From contig NW_018344184.1 in the NCBI RefSeq assembly GCF_002099425.1, forward strand, positions 3,045,001 through 3,109,000: a DNA stretch of 64,000 bases. The letters run 5' to 3'. The position numbers and the translations under genes are program-made. Source of the stretch: Phascolarctos cinereus. Its lineage: Eukaryota > Chordata > Mammalia > Diprotodontia > Phascolarctidae. A model generated the notes under the pieces. The model was not told the origin of the DNA. It worked only from the letters and a program-made list of their open reading frames with translations, and ran no database searches. Each line of letters opens with the position of its first letter. The stretch's first letter is position 1. Positions 44,906 through 55,862 of the stretch are shown piece by piece.

Positions 44906-45179
44906 ATGAAAGGGGACTGAAAAGGGATAGGGGGAGGAACAAGTGTATTTGGCTTTGGGGCATAGTACAGAAAGTGCCATAGAGTTATGTCAGATGTGCA
45001 GCCTAGAGAGCAAGGAAAACCAAAATGGCCTGGGCCTCCTCCTTAAAATGGAGGCTCTGGAGAAAACTAGCCCATCTTATGGAGAGCCCTCAGGAGTGGA
45101 GGGTACTTTAAATATGAAAAGTAGTTCTGAAACAGAGTGAGCTTCCAGGCTTAAAGATTTCTTTGGCATTAAAGAGAAA

Positions 45180-45640
45180 GTCCTGATGAGTTAGGAGCAC
45201 AGCTTGAAACAGGAAGGTCTAGAATGGAGTGCTAGATGGCTGATACACCCAGCCAAGCCACAATGGCAGCTTCCTTCCCCTGAGGGGAAGAGGAGGGGGA
45301 AGAATGAAAGACCAATTGTAATTCATGTCTCAGAGTAGACTGGCAGACCTACTCCTTCTAGCATATCTGTAAGAAAGGATTAGGAGTTAGGCTTCCACAA
45401 TAGAACAAGGGGATTCTGAGGACTTCCAAGATCTTGTGGATACTCCCTGAACCAATCAGAAAGTGCCCCAAACATTCTGCAAACAATTAGTTCCTTAAGA
45501 AAGAGCCCTGGAGGCTAACCTTGTTGCAACCTGTGGGGTCAAGCACAGGACCTCAACAGGGCAAAGGCTTTTCTCCACTGTGCTTGCTTAATAAGCTTAT
45601 TAAATATTAACTGACACACCTCGAGGGCTGAGATAGCCAA
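45180..45640 (+). mobile_element. Possible LTR fossil, unconfirmed
   Basis: LTR-like composition: 'gaaccaatcagaaagtgc' (CCAAT-like), then a G+C-richer stretch, a TAATAAG/AATAAG word near 45590 and an end 'aatattaactgacaca'. I found no target duplication and no clear start, so this is only a suspicion. Confidence 0.25.
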
Positions 45641-45782
45641 TGTTTTTGAACATGGGACACATGAAGTTGGAGGAGTTAACAGAACATGAAGGAATGTGGG
45701 ATGCAACTCAGATGAACTAGACCAATCCTAGCCCTGATGTGTGGAGTATGGATCTTACTAACTATTTAAAAGTTGATTCTAC

Positions 45783-46368
45783 TGAAGAGGTCTAGGGGTT
45801 TTGGGGTGCTGGGGCCCCAAGATCGTGGTACCGAGCCCTGCCTGAAAGAATTCAACTCAAATCTTCTTCAGCCAGAGGAAAAGTTTATTAGTGATAAAAC
45901 ACTTAGGGCCAGGTGATGCCCATAAAGACGAGCGGGCATGAGAGGTTCTCAGCCTTATGGGTCTGAGCTTCTCAGCATCTGAATCAGGGCCAAGGTGGAT
46001 CTTAAATACTAAAGTAACTTTGGGTGGCCAGAGAAGGGGGTTGGGAAAAGGGTCTAGGTAAGAATTCTAATTGGGGAGGTCAGAGAGATTGAATAGACAA
46101 TGGGAATAGGTAATGGAGGAACAGGAAGGCAGAAGTTTGAAAAGCATCTGCACAAAATCAAGGTGGGTCTAGGACTTTCAAAAGGAGACGAAGGAAGGCC
46201 TTTCTGTGGCCTATAGACAAAAGGGAGCCAGATTCTTTTAGGGCACATCTGAATAAGATTAAAAGGTAAGGCTAAGGCTTTCAAAGGGAGATGAGGGTCT
46301 GGAGCCTGTGAGTCAGATTCCCTTTGGGGCAAAGGGTGAAGATCTTGGCTTGGGCCCCACCCCCATCA
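45783..46368 (-). mobile_element. Solo LTR, class I-like ERV fossil
   Basis: A 586-bp LTR in antisense with TGAAGAGG at one end and CCCCATCA at the other, nearly inverted to each other. The 4-bp target duplication is CTAC (45779-45782 and 46369-46372). On the reverse strand an AATAAA signal lies at 45884-45889 and a TATA-like TATTTAAG word near 46001-46009. No internal region. It is different in sequence from the other two LTRs, so a third family or subfamily. Confidence 0.85.
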
Positions 46369-46514
46369 CTACCACTGAACCAGCCCACATGCCATATTAG
46401 AATGCATTGTGCCCACTTCTCTCGTGAGAAGCATAATTAAGGCTTTCCTTCATTCACTTTTGTAGTAGATTTTTGTTTCAGATTTTCCTAACAATATCTA
46501 TGTTAATCTTAAAA

Positions 46515-46690
46515 AGTCTCTTTCCTTGAAATATATCCAACCTCCTGCTGAGAGTGGGAATATATTTATTGTCCTTTCAGAGACAAATAAACTGAGCCTC
46601 AGAGACATTTCATGATTTCTACAGTCACAAAACTAATAAGCATTAGAGGTAGGCCTAGAAGTCAAGGCTAGGCAAAAACATCAGTATTGC
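46515..46690 (-). mobile_element. MIR-type SINE fragment
   Basis: 'aataaactgagcctcagaga', 'cagtcacaaaactaataagc' and 'gaggtaggcctagaagtc' form the antisense core. Confidence 0.65.
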
Positions 46691-47100
46691 ATCATGGCAG
46701 TCATTGTCATTGTCATTGTCCTAAATCCACATTTCTCTGCTGGGTGTCCCATTTCTAGCTCCCTTTAGCCAAAACTACTAGAAAGCACTCAGAGCCACTG
46801 TGTTTCCTGTCCTAATAACCCCACATACTTTCATAACAGTACCTCTCACATGTACGTTTATGAAAGGAAACTGAGATTAGTACAGAATCTGAGTCAGAAG
46901 TAACTTCAGTGGTCATCTGGTTCAACCTGACATAAAAGGAATTCTCACTGTAGCATATCAATTGCTATGGAGGAAGGAACTGGGGGAATTTCAGATAAAA
47001 GGAGGGGAAAGTGAAGGAAGGGTATCCATATGGATTTTTAAAAATCAGATTATAATAGATTTGGAATGCATGGTAGGTAGAGCAGATGGTTTCATCTATG
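46691..47100. other. No gene; small MIR3-like scrap
   Basis: Three copies of CATTGT at 46700-46718. A MIR3-like start lies near 46880-46930 ('ttcagtggtcatctggttca'). Otherwise unremarkable. Confidence 0.4.
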
Positions 47101-47104
47101 TTAT

Positions 47105-48805
47105 TTTAAAATATATTTCTATTTATTTATTTAAATATTTCCCACTTAGATGTAAAAAAAACCCCTAAAGATTATTAAAAAAATTTTACTTCCAAATTTG
47201 TTTCTTAAATGTTGGTAGAATTCACTTGTAAATCCATCTGGTCCCTGGGGATGTTTTCTTATGCAGCTCATTAATGGTTTGTTCAATTTCTTTTTTTGAA
47301 ACTGGGTTATTTAAGTATTCTATTTCCTCTTCTGTTAATTTAGGCAGTTTATATTTTTGTAAATATTCATCCATTTCACTTAGATTGTCAGCTTTACTGG
47401 CATATAATTGGGCAAAATAAATCCTAATAATTCCTTTAATTTTATTTTCCTTGGTGCTTTATTCACCTTTTTCATCTCTAATACCAGTAATATGGTTTAC
47501 TTCTTTCTTTTTTTAAAAATCAATTTAACCAATGGTTTATTTTTATTTATTTTTTTTTATGCAACCATCTCCTAGTTTTATTTTTTTAGTGCAATTTGTT
47601 AAACTTTCAATTTTATTAATCTCTCCTTTGATTTTCAGGATTTACATTTTGGTGTTTAATTGAGGATTTTTAATTTGTTGGAGGTTTTTTTAGTTCCAAG
47701 CTCAATTTGTTGATCTTCTCTTTCTCTCTTTTATTGATGTAAGCATTTAGAGACATAAAATTTCATCTAACTACTGCTTTGGCTGAATCTTACAAATTTT
47801 GTAATATTATCTCATTGTTGTCATTCTCTTTAATGAAACTATTGATTGTTTCTATGATTTGTTGTTTGTCCCATTCATTCTTCAGGATTATATTATTTAG
47901 TTTCAAATCAATTCTTAATCTATGTTTCCAAGTCCTTTATCAAATTCAATTTTTATTTCATTATGGTCAGAAAAGGATACATTTAATATCTTTGTTTTTC
48001 TGAATTTGGTTGTGAAGTTTTTATGCCCTAAAACATGGTCATTTTTTGTGAAGATGCCATTTTTTTTGAAGATACAGCTGAGAAAATGGTATATTCATTT
48101 CTAATTCTATTCAGTTTTCTCCAGAGATCTATTATATCTAATTTTTCTAAGCTTCTATTCATCTTCTTGATTTCTTTTTTATTTTTTTTGGTTAGATTTA
48201 TCTAGCTCTGAGAAAGGAAAGATGAGATCTCCCACCAATAGAGTTTCATTTTCTATTTCCTTCTATAATTCATTTAACTTTTCCCTTAAGAATTTGGATG
48301 CTATGTCATTTGATGAATCTGTTTAGTATTTATGTTACTTCATTGTCATTTAGCAAGATGTAGTTTCCCTGTTGATATCTTTTGATTAGGTCTATTCTTT
48401 GCTTTTGGTTTTTCTGAGATCATAATTGTCACCCTTGCCTTTATTTTTATATCAGATGAAAATAATGCATTATTTTCCAGTTCCTTATTTTAATTCTGTG
48501 TGCCTCTCTGTTTCAAGTGTGTTTCATGTAAACAATATATTGTTGTATTCTAGTTTCTAATATGATCTTTTATCTGTTTTCATTTTATGGGTGAGTTCAT
48601 ACCATTCACATTTACAGTTATGATTACTAATTGCATTTAACACCATCTTATTTTCTTCTGTTCATCCTTCTCTGTCTCTTTTTATCCTGGCCCTCTTCTA
48701 AAGTCTGTTTTGCTTCTGATCATTGCATTCTTTCAACTGCCCTCCCTTTTCCTTATTCCCTATTCTCCTATTTTCCTGTTGGGTAATAGCTTTCTATTCC
48801 CAATT

Positions 48806-48879
<74 letters not shown>

Positions 48880-50850
48880 TTTTCCTCTTTGAACCAATTT
48901 AGATGTAAGTGAGGTTCAAGTGTTGCCTGCCCCCCATTTTCTACTCCACTGTAGAAGCTCTTGTGTACTCCTTTTATGTGAGATTTTTCCCATTCTTCCT
49001 TTCCCCCTTCTCACAGGACATCCCTCTTTCTTGCTTTATCCATTTTTTAAACATCATCTCAACTCAATCAACTCACTCCCTCACTCTTTCTATTTAGAAT
49101 TCTTCTCACTGCCTTGATAATGATTGAAATTCTTAAAAGTCATGTGTATCATCCCATATAGAAAGGCTAACCTTATTGAGTACCTTATGATTTCTCTTCC
49201 ATGTTTAACTTTCATGATTCTCTTGGGTTTTATATTTGAAAGTCATATTTTCTATTCTGCTCTGATCTTTTCATCATGAATGTCTGAAAGTCCTCTATCA
49301 TTAAATATCCAGTTTTCCCCTTGAATGATTATACTCAATTTTGCTGGGTAGTTTATTCTTGGTTGTAATCCTAGGTCTTTTGTCTTCTGGAATATCATAT
49401 TCTAAGCCCTTCAATCCTTTAATATGGTAGCTGATAAATCCTCTGTGATCCTGACTGTGCCTGCATGGTATTTGATTTTTTTTTTCTGGCTGCTAGAATT
49501 TTTTTTTCTTTTTTACCTGGCAGCTCTGAAATTTGGCTATTATATTATTGGAAGTTTTCATTTTGGGATCATTCTTTCAACTTCTCTGGTTCTAGGACAT
49601 TGGGGCAGTTATCCTTGATAATTCCTTGAAATATGAAGTCTAGGCATCTTCTTTGATCATGGCTTTCAGGTAGACTGATAATTTAAAAATTATCTTTCCT
49701 TGACCTATTTTCCAGGTCAGTTGTTTTTCTGAGGAGATAGTTCACATATTCTTCTACCTTTTAATTCTTTTGACTTTGTTTTACTGTTTCTTGATGCTTC
49801 ATGGAGCCATTAGCTTCTACTTGACCAATTCTAATTTTTAAGGAATTATTTTCTTCAGTGAATTTTTGTACCACTTTTGCCATTTGGCCAATTCTGTTTT
49901 TAAGGTGTTATCTTCTTCAGTGTTTTGTATGCCTCTTTTACCAAGTTGTCAATTTTCTTTTCATAATTTTCTTCCTTTGTTTTCATTTCTTTGCCTAATT
50001 ATTTAACCATTCTTATTTCATTTTGAAAAGAAATTTTTTTAAACCGTTTCAGAAATTCTTGTTGGCTTGTGTCCAATTCACATTTTTTCCTTTGTTGCCT
50101 TGCATATAGCTGTTTTTACTTCATTGTATTTTTCTGAGTTTGCATCTTAATCTTCTCTGTCACCATAGTCAGATTCTTTTTATTGTTGTTTGCACATTTT
50201 TGTACCCTAGTTCTTAATTCTGAATTTTATCTTAAAGTTGAGCTCTGGTCCCAGCATGGGGGGTTGGTGGGGCACTGTCTCAAGCTTCAGGACTTTTTGC
50301 ACTGCTGTTTTCAGAGCTAGTTCTAGAGGTTTGGAAGGTTTCATTGCTTCCAAGGTGAAGAAGAGAAGACCTGGGAAGAGGAGTGGTCACTGCTCTCCTG
50401 GTCTGCACTCTGGTCCTTATTCAGAAGGGTCCCTGATCTCTTGGGATTGGAAGTGATACTGTTCCTCAAGGTTCCTGATCCCTTGTGACTAAAAGTGATA
50501 CTATCTCTCAGGGCTCTTGCTTCCTCTTCATATAAAATATTCATCTCCTCTCTTGAAATATGACCCAAAAGTCAGTGTAGACAATGTAGTTGTTTATCTG
50601 GCTCTGTGTCCAGTACTACCATAGAGGTCCCTATAATCTTTCTGACTATTTCCCATGTCTCCTTATCATGTCTGGCTTGAGAAATCCGGAAGCTGTCGCT
50701 GCTTCTGTTGCCAGCACCTAGATTCCCACCACTGATGCTTCATCCCCATTTGATTTGAAGTGTTATTTTAAAGTTGTTTAGAGGGCAATATTGGAAGATC
50801 TCAGCTGAGTGCTTTCTCTAATCTGCCATCATGGCTCTGACCAATCCCAT
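47105..50850 (-). mobile_element. L1 LINE with both ends but an internal deletion
   Basis: Antisense L1, 3.75 kb. The 5' UTR lies at 50.85-50.2 kb. Next comes ORF1, with coiled-coil region about 50.15-49.7 kb and C-terminal domain about 49.5-49.25 kb, then the ORF1-ORF2 spacer. The ORF2 endonuclease starts near 48.62 kb (VNVNGMNSPIK, LHETHLKQR). At 47205-47260 the frame reads [11 protein letters not shown], the start of the RT. At 47105-47200 the sequence is the L1 3' terminus, so the RT core, C-terminus and most of the 3' UTR are missing. A (TG)n tract lies at 48811-48878. Many stops. Confidence 0.88.
48811..48878. repeat. (TG)n microsatellite
   Basis: About 33 TG units with one TA interruption, in the ORF1-ORF2 spacer of the antisense L1. 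Confidence 0.97.
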
Positions 50851-50924
50851 ATATGTTAAATGTTTCTACCATGAATCACATATTTAGTGATCACATTTGA
50901 GGACTAAAGAAATATATTCTTCCC

Positions 50925-51106
50925 TCATTGTCCCTATTTCCATCTCTTGAAATATCTCCTTCCTTCTAGGTCTAACTCAGGTGTCACTTCTTTCATAAAG
51001 CCATCTAAGGGAAATTATTTTTCACTCATGTTCCTCACAACATTACCTGAATCTATTTTTCATACAGTACAGAACGTGGCACATAGTAGTTGCTTAACTG
51101 GTATTT

Positions 51107-51110
<4 letters not shown>
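50925..51110 (+). mobile_element. L2 LINE 3' end
   Basis: 'taactcaggtgtcacttctt', 'ataaagccatctaaggg' and 'aacgtggcacatagtagttg', ending in TTTTGTCTGTC: sense L2. Confidence 0.75.
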
Positions 51111-51170
<60 letters not shown>

Positions 51171-51172
51171 AT
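51108..51172. repeat. (TCTA)n microsatellite
   Basis: About 13 TCTA units preceded by TCTG units. It grows directly from the tail of the L2 and separates it from another L2 end. Confidence 0.97.
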
Positions 51173-51184
51173 CTATCTATTTCA

Positions 51185-51360
51185 CACTATATTTTAATGA
51201 CTAAACTTTATTCTCTTCTGTAGCATAGCTATTTTTGTATCTTTCCTTGCTATTATATGGTAATCTCCTTAAGAACAGTATTTATCAAATCAATTTGTAT
51301 CTCTTCCAGCACAATACCTTACATGTAGTAGGCATTTAATTTATATTTATTGAATTAAGA
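51185..51360 (+). mobile_element. L2 LINE 3' end
   Basis: 'atatggtaatctccttaaga', 'gcacaataccttacatgtag' and 'tttatatttattgaatt' are a second sense L2 terminus. Confidence 0.65.
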
Positions 51361-51439
51361 AGCATACATATATTTGTGCACATGTGTGTCTATTTTTGTA
51401 TTATTTTATGTTTTGGTCCAGAGCTATAATGTAACTGAT

Positions 51440-51635
51440 GTAGGCACTCTCAGTGTGGAAACTTTACCAATACTGATCTGCAACTATGTAGCAACACATA
51501 ATTGTAGAAAGTTCCCTGGAGAAATTGAGGGATTAAATGAATCTTCTAGAGCCACATCCAGTATTTGTCAGTGGCTAGATTTGAACCCAGGGCTTTCTGA
51601 CTCTGAAACTCTGAAGCTACCTCTTTATTTCCCAG
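51440..51635 (-). mobile_element. MIR-type SINE, decayed
   Basis: 'gtggctagatttgaacccag', 'ggctttctgactctgaaact' and 'agagccacatccagt' give an antisense SINE core. Confidence 0.55.
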
Positions 51636-51734
51636 TATACATATACGTGCATGTGTGTGTGTGCGTGTGAGTGTATGTGTATGTATAAATTCTAAGCTTA
51701 AAAATACAAAAAGTATTTCTTTTTTGTTTGTTTT

Positions 51735-51875
51735 TGGTTAGGCAATGAGTTTAAGTGACTTGCCCAGGGTCACACAGCTAGTAAGTGTTATGTGTCTGAA
51801 GCCAGATTCGAACTCAGGTCCTTTTGAATCCAGGGCTGGTGTCTTATCCACTGTGTCATCTAGCTGCCCCTCAAA
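51735..51875 (-). mobile_element. Short tRNA-derived SINE
   Basis: 'taggcaatgagtttaagtga', 'ccagggtcacacagctagta', 'agccagattcgaactcaggt' and the head 'gtcatctagctgcccct'. It lacks the MAR1 tail, so it is the short SINE1 type. Well preserved, so relatively young. Confidence 0.88.
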
Positions 51876-52649
51876 AAGCATTTCTAAAAACAAAGAAAAA
51901 TACAGAGAGAAGATGCTATGAGGAGTTATGAATCTCTATGTTGTACTACAACCTTTTTAAAAAGTATATAACAAATTTTATGCATTACTTTCAAAACCAT
52001 CCTTTTTTTTTTCTGTATTTCCTTTTCAGCTTCTTTCAGTTCTACTCTGTTTATTTTTTAAGTGTTGTCATGGCTGTCTTCTTTTGTCAATACCATTTCT
52101 AACCTTGCTCCTAGTCACCCCCCCCAAATTAAAAATGGAGAGACACAAAAAAATGATAATAATAAACAGTAAAATAAAATTAATCAATATCCTGTCCATA
52201 TCCAATGATATATGTCTTTTTCTGTGCTTTATTCCAGGAGGTAGATAACATGCTTCATCACAAGTCTTCTGAAGACATGGCAGGTCATTTTATTGATCAG
52301 AGTTCTCACGCCTTTCAGAGTTGTTTTTATTTACAATGTTGCTGTTCTTATATAAATGGCTCATTGTTTCTGTTCTCTTCACTCTGTCAGTTTATAGTGT
52401 ACAAGATTCTCTCAAATATTCTCATTTTCCTGTGGCCGCAATAATATCCCATTATATTCACATGCCAAGATTTGTTCAGCTATTCCCCAATCACATAAGA
52501 TTCAATCAATGGTACCCTTTTAGATTCTAGTCTCTCCTTTTCCCTTTTTAGAATCAGGAAGTTCATTTTGATTTTTACTATTCCCAATCTAGTATTAACT
52601 TCCTGTCTTAAATATACCCTCCCATCCTTGCCAATTTTTCCCTATTGAG

Positions 52650-52762
52650 ATATATATACATATATATATATATATTATATATATATGTATATATATATAA
52701 TATATATATGTATATATATAATATATATATACATACACACACACACACACACACACACATAT
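52650..52762. repeat. (TA)n and (CA)n microsatellite
   Basis: TATA-rich palindromic stretch 52650-52733, then about 13 CA units. The Tyr/Ile-rich and His/Thr-rich frames over it are artefacts. Confidence 0.95.
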
Positions 52763-53307
52763 TTGTTTCTTTCTCTGTCTCTGATCCATACTTCTTTGTC
52801 CATTTTAGATAAGACTGAAGTTCATCTGATGTGTACTCCCTCTACCCTTTCCTTTATGTTTGCATATTCTACTCATGAATTCCAGTTATGGGAAATAGCA
52901 AATTCCACTCCCTTTTTCATGTTTTCCATACTAACGAATTCCTTTTACTTTCTTCTCTTCTCCAAACCCTCACAACCCCTATTTTACTTATTTAATACCT
53001 CTGTACCCTTTGAAACATTAAACTTCTGAAGAGACACTTGTTTAATCATACAGATTCTTCCAATAGCACAAATAAATTTATCTTTCTAGGTTTTTATGGA
53101 TTGTTATGCTTGTATTTCAAAGTTCCTCCTCAGTTCTGGCTTTTTCATCAGAAAAACTTGGAATTCTTTCATTCCATGAAAGATCCATTTTTCCACCTTG
53201 TAAGATTGTACTCAGATTGATAGGGTATTATTCTTGGTTGTAAGCTTATATAATTTGCCTTTTCGAATATTTTTTTCTAATATTTCTTATAGTTGTAGCA
53301 GCCTGGA

Positions 53308-53319
53308 TTTATAATAATA

Positions 53320-53359
<40 letters not shown>

Positions 53360-53392
53360 AAAACATTTATAGTGCCTACTATGTTATCCTGA
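53308..53392 (-). mobile_element. MIR tail expanded as (TAA)n
   Basis: (TAA)n of about 15 units, then 'aaaaacatttatagtgccta' and 'ctatgtta', an antisense MIR 3' end. Same arrangement as at 37.6 kb. It sits in the L1 ORF1 region. Confidence 0.65.
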
Positions 53393-53435
53393 TTTTAGTT
53401 CTTGGGACTTGAACTCCTTTCTAGATGTTTACAGT

Positions 53436-53439
<4 letters not shown>

Positions 53440-53472
<33 letters not shown>
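53440..53472. repeat. (TG)n microsatellite
   Basis: About 16 TG units. Confidence 0.97.
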
Positions 53473-53474
<2 letters not shown>

Positions 53475-53540
53475 GCTTCAGATATTGGCTATGGCATTTC
53501 TTGGACTTTGGGGCTTTCTGACCACACTAGAACATTCTCA

Positions 53541-54720
53541 GAGGAGACCTATGTTTTTGCAGTCTGTACATGGCTCTGACCAGTCTATGGTCCCACTGGG
53601 AGGCTATCCTATATAGCTTCTCTCTTTGCTGGTGCCTTCCCTTTCCTATTGCGTTCAGAAATCTGACTGACCTCTTCTGCAGTTCTGAGATAGAAGAATT
53701 TACTTTTTATACTTTCTCACTGGATTTTATGATCATTATTGGATCTGGTTAAAAATTCAGGATTTTGCTAGAGTAAATTTATGAGAGCTAGATTAGCCTG
53801 CTTCCCGTTCAGGCAACCGTCTTCTATGTCATATATATTTTCTCTTACCCGAAAATCACTTTTTGGGTCACAGGTACCTGAGATCAAAAATATTTACTGA
53901 CCGCAGCCAGAGAACAATTATGTACAAACTGCTCTGTCCCCAACATCCCACAGTATTATTTTCTTTCTTGATCTCTGACCAAGCACATTTCTTAATGCCA
54001 CTTAAATGCCTTAGTGAAAAGCCATTCTCTTCTTGGATAAACTTTGTGTACAATTTCCTGGCAAAGAGGGTAGAATGAGTTTAGGGATGGATCTCTGACC
54101 ACAAAACATCTGGAGAAATTACAGGGCCTGGTGAGTAAACAAGCTTTAACTCTGTTCTCAGACGTGGAGACAGGGAGTTAAACGAGCCAGCTTTCTTAGT
54201 TGCATAATGCTCTTATCCACCCCCTATGAAGCTGAGAGGTGGGCTCTGGCCCTCCTGCTGATAACTGGGCCCAGTTCTTCTCTGGTGCCATTCTTTGCTG
54301 AAGATTCGGTTTTCATTCTCATGTGTCTACAAACATACTTCAGAGCATATTGCTCAAGAATGTTAATGGACTAGCATTACTTGAACCACATTTTGGGGCC
54401 CTGGTTCAAAATGTATTACTACACTTGAGAAATCTGCTTACAAGGTAGCCAGAAAGTTTTACTCATTCTATTTTGTCTGAATTGCATACAGGGTAAAGCC
54501 CTGTATAGGACAGAGACAAAACTCATATTTTTAAGTAAGGTTCCTTCAACTGGAAAAATTAATGCCTTTGGATGAGTGAGGATTTATTTCAATTTCACAT
54601 GAGAAATCATCTTTTAATGTATTTGAAGTACCCATGAATACATAGCAATGTTGTTTCCAGAAACAGAATTAGAGGAGAGCCGGATAGTTTCTCAAAATAA
54701 AATACCACCACATTCTTTGT
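53541..54720. other. Unclassified; possibly old L1 5' region
   Basis: About 1.2 kb following the L1 ORF1 piece. It may be the rest of that L1 (N-terminal ORF1 and 5' UTR), but I cannot align it with confidence. No gene; frames up to 71 codons without domains. Confidence 0.35.
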
Positions 54721-54721
54721 A

Positions 54722-54972
54722 ACACTGCCTTGTTCAAAGATCTCTAAGGACTCCCTCTTACCTATGGGACCAAATCCAAACAACTCAGTCAAGAATACAA
54801 GTTTCTTCATGGTCTGGCCCCAATCTATGGTCCAACTTTATCTTCCCAGTCAAATACTCAGCTGCAGCCAGTCTGATCTCTTCACTGTCCACTGACCTTT
54901 TCATTTTCATTCTGCAGAATGCAAACTTACTGAGAACAGGGACTTTCATTTTTGTCTTTGAATTCCTAGTGT
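54722..54972 (+). mobile_element. L2 LINE 3' part, split by a SINE
   Basis: 'cttcatggtctggccccaat', 'cagtctgatctcttcactgt' and 'ctgagaacagggactttcat', then 'tttgaattcctagtgt'. Sense L2. Its tail resumes at 55196-55255 ('gttcctggcacatggtaggt'). Confidence 0.85.
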
Positions 54973-55195
54973 ATGGCAGCTAGGTGGCATAATGAATAGA
55001 GTATCTGGCCTGGAGTCAGGAAGACCTGAGTTCAAACCTAGTCTCAGACACTTTCTAGCTGTGTGACTCTGGGCAAGTCACTTAATTTCGTTTGTCTCAG
55101 TTTCATCATCAGTAAAATGAGACGGAGAAGGAAATGGGAAACCAGCCTAGTATCTTTGCCAAGAAAACTTCAAATGGGGTTGAACAACAAAAATC
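54973..55195 (+). mobile_element. MAR1-type SINE, full length, in L2
   Basis: Starts 'tggcagctaggtggcataat', with 'ggagtcaggaagacctgagt', 'gctgtgtgactctgggcaag' and 'gagacggagaaggaaatggg', and tail 'gggttgaacaacaaaaat'. Flanked by the target duplication CCTAGTGT (54965-54972 and 55196-55203). It is younger than the L2 it split. Confidence 0.93.
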
Positions 55196-55255
55196 CCTAG
55201 TGTGTGAAAGTTCCTGGCACATGGTAGGTGCTTAATGAATACCTGTTGTATAATT
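55196..55255 (+). mobile_element. L2 LINE tail, right part
   Basis: 'gttcctggcacatggtaggt' and 'gcttaatgaatacctgttg' complete the L2 broken at 54972. Confidence 0.8.
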
Positions 55256-55319
55256 GATTATAAATTGAGTCTTTTTTTCTAGATAATCAACCCTGTCATT
55301 CCTTTCCTTCTTTTCTACC

Positions 55320-55384
55320 CAAATATGAACATTTCTCAATATCCAGCTCAAGGTCCCAAACATCTATGAAGTCTTCCATAGCCT
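55320..55384 (+). mobile_element. L2 LINE, left part of a split copy
   Basis: 'atatccagctcaaggtccca' and 'atgaagtcttccatagcctc' are sense L2. Interrupted by an antisense L2; resumes at 55551. Confidence 0.6.
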
Positions 55385-55550
55385 CTCATTCAACAAATGC
55401 TTCTGACTGTGTGTTGAGCAATGTACTATAAGCTGAGAGAAATAGAGTTCAGATAATACTTTGTCCCTCTCCTCATGGATCTTACAGTCTAGAAGAGTAA
55501 TAAGACACAAATGAAGATGACTCCAGTCCATAGCAGTGGGTCCCTGGTGA
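55385..55550 (-). mobile_element. L2 LINE 3' end nested in a sense L2
   Basis: 'attcaacaaatgcttctgac', 'gagcaatgtactataagctg' and 'catggatcttacagtctag' are the antisense L2 terminus. This is the second antisense-in-sense L2 nest in the window. Confidence 0.65.
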
Positions 55551-55705
55551 CACTTTATTCTCTATCTGATATTTCTTATATTTCACATTCATGGATAATT
55601 ATATCTATTGATGGGCTAATATTTTATATCCCTAGATTATAAACTCTTCAAGAGCAGGAATCCCATCTTATATTTCCCATGAATCTCTCCTAGCACCCAG
55701 TCTGG
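55551..55705 (+). mobile_element. L2 LINE, right part
   Basis: 'agattataaactcttcaaga', 'gcaggaatcccatcttat' and 'ctcctagcacccagtctg' are the sense L2 3' UTR. A further L2-like tail lies at 55815-55862 ('gtacatagtaggcactgaaa'). Confidence 0.65.
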
Positions 55706-55862
55706 GCAGTAACCAATAATGGATCATTTTCCTTAACAGGGTGAAAAAATTTTTTTGTTCCATAATTATTTTCCGGCCCAATAGTTACAAGATTTCCACA
55801 CATAGCCCTGCATGTAGCACCACTTTGTACATAGTAGGCACTGAAATTCTCGTGGAATGAAT

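Larger units (their letters stand above)
51950..53540 (-). mobile_element. L1 LINE lacking most of ORF2 (HAL1-like layout)
   Basis: Antisense. 51950-52525 is an L1 3' UTR and the last ORF2 codons ('taatatcccattatattcac', 'ttgttcagctattccccaat'). 52530-53300 matches the ORF1-ORF2 spacer and ORF1 C-terminal region of the L1 at 48.9-49.4 kb ('gggtattattcttggttgta'). 53400-53540 matches more ORF1 ('tattggctatggcatttctt'). Endonuclease and RT are absent. Interrupted by TA/CA and TAA microsatellites. Old and degenerate. Confidence 0.7.

Noticed and set aside
52595-53029. Reverse and forward frames with Tyr/Ile repeats and His/Thr repeats
   Set aside because: They are produced by the TA and CA microsatellites inside an L1.
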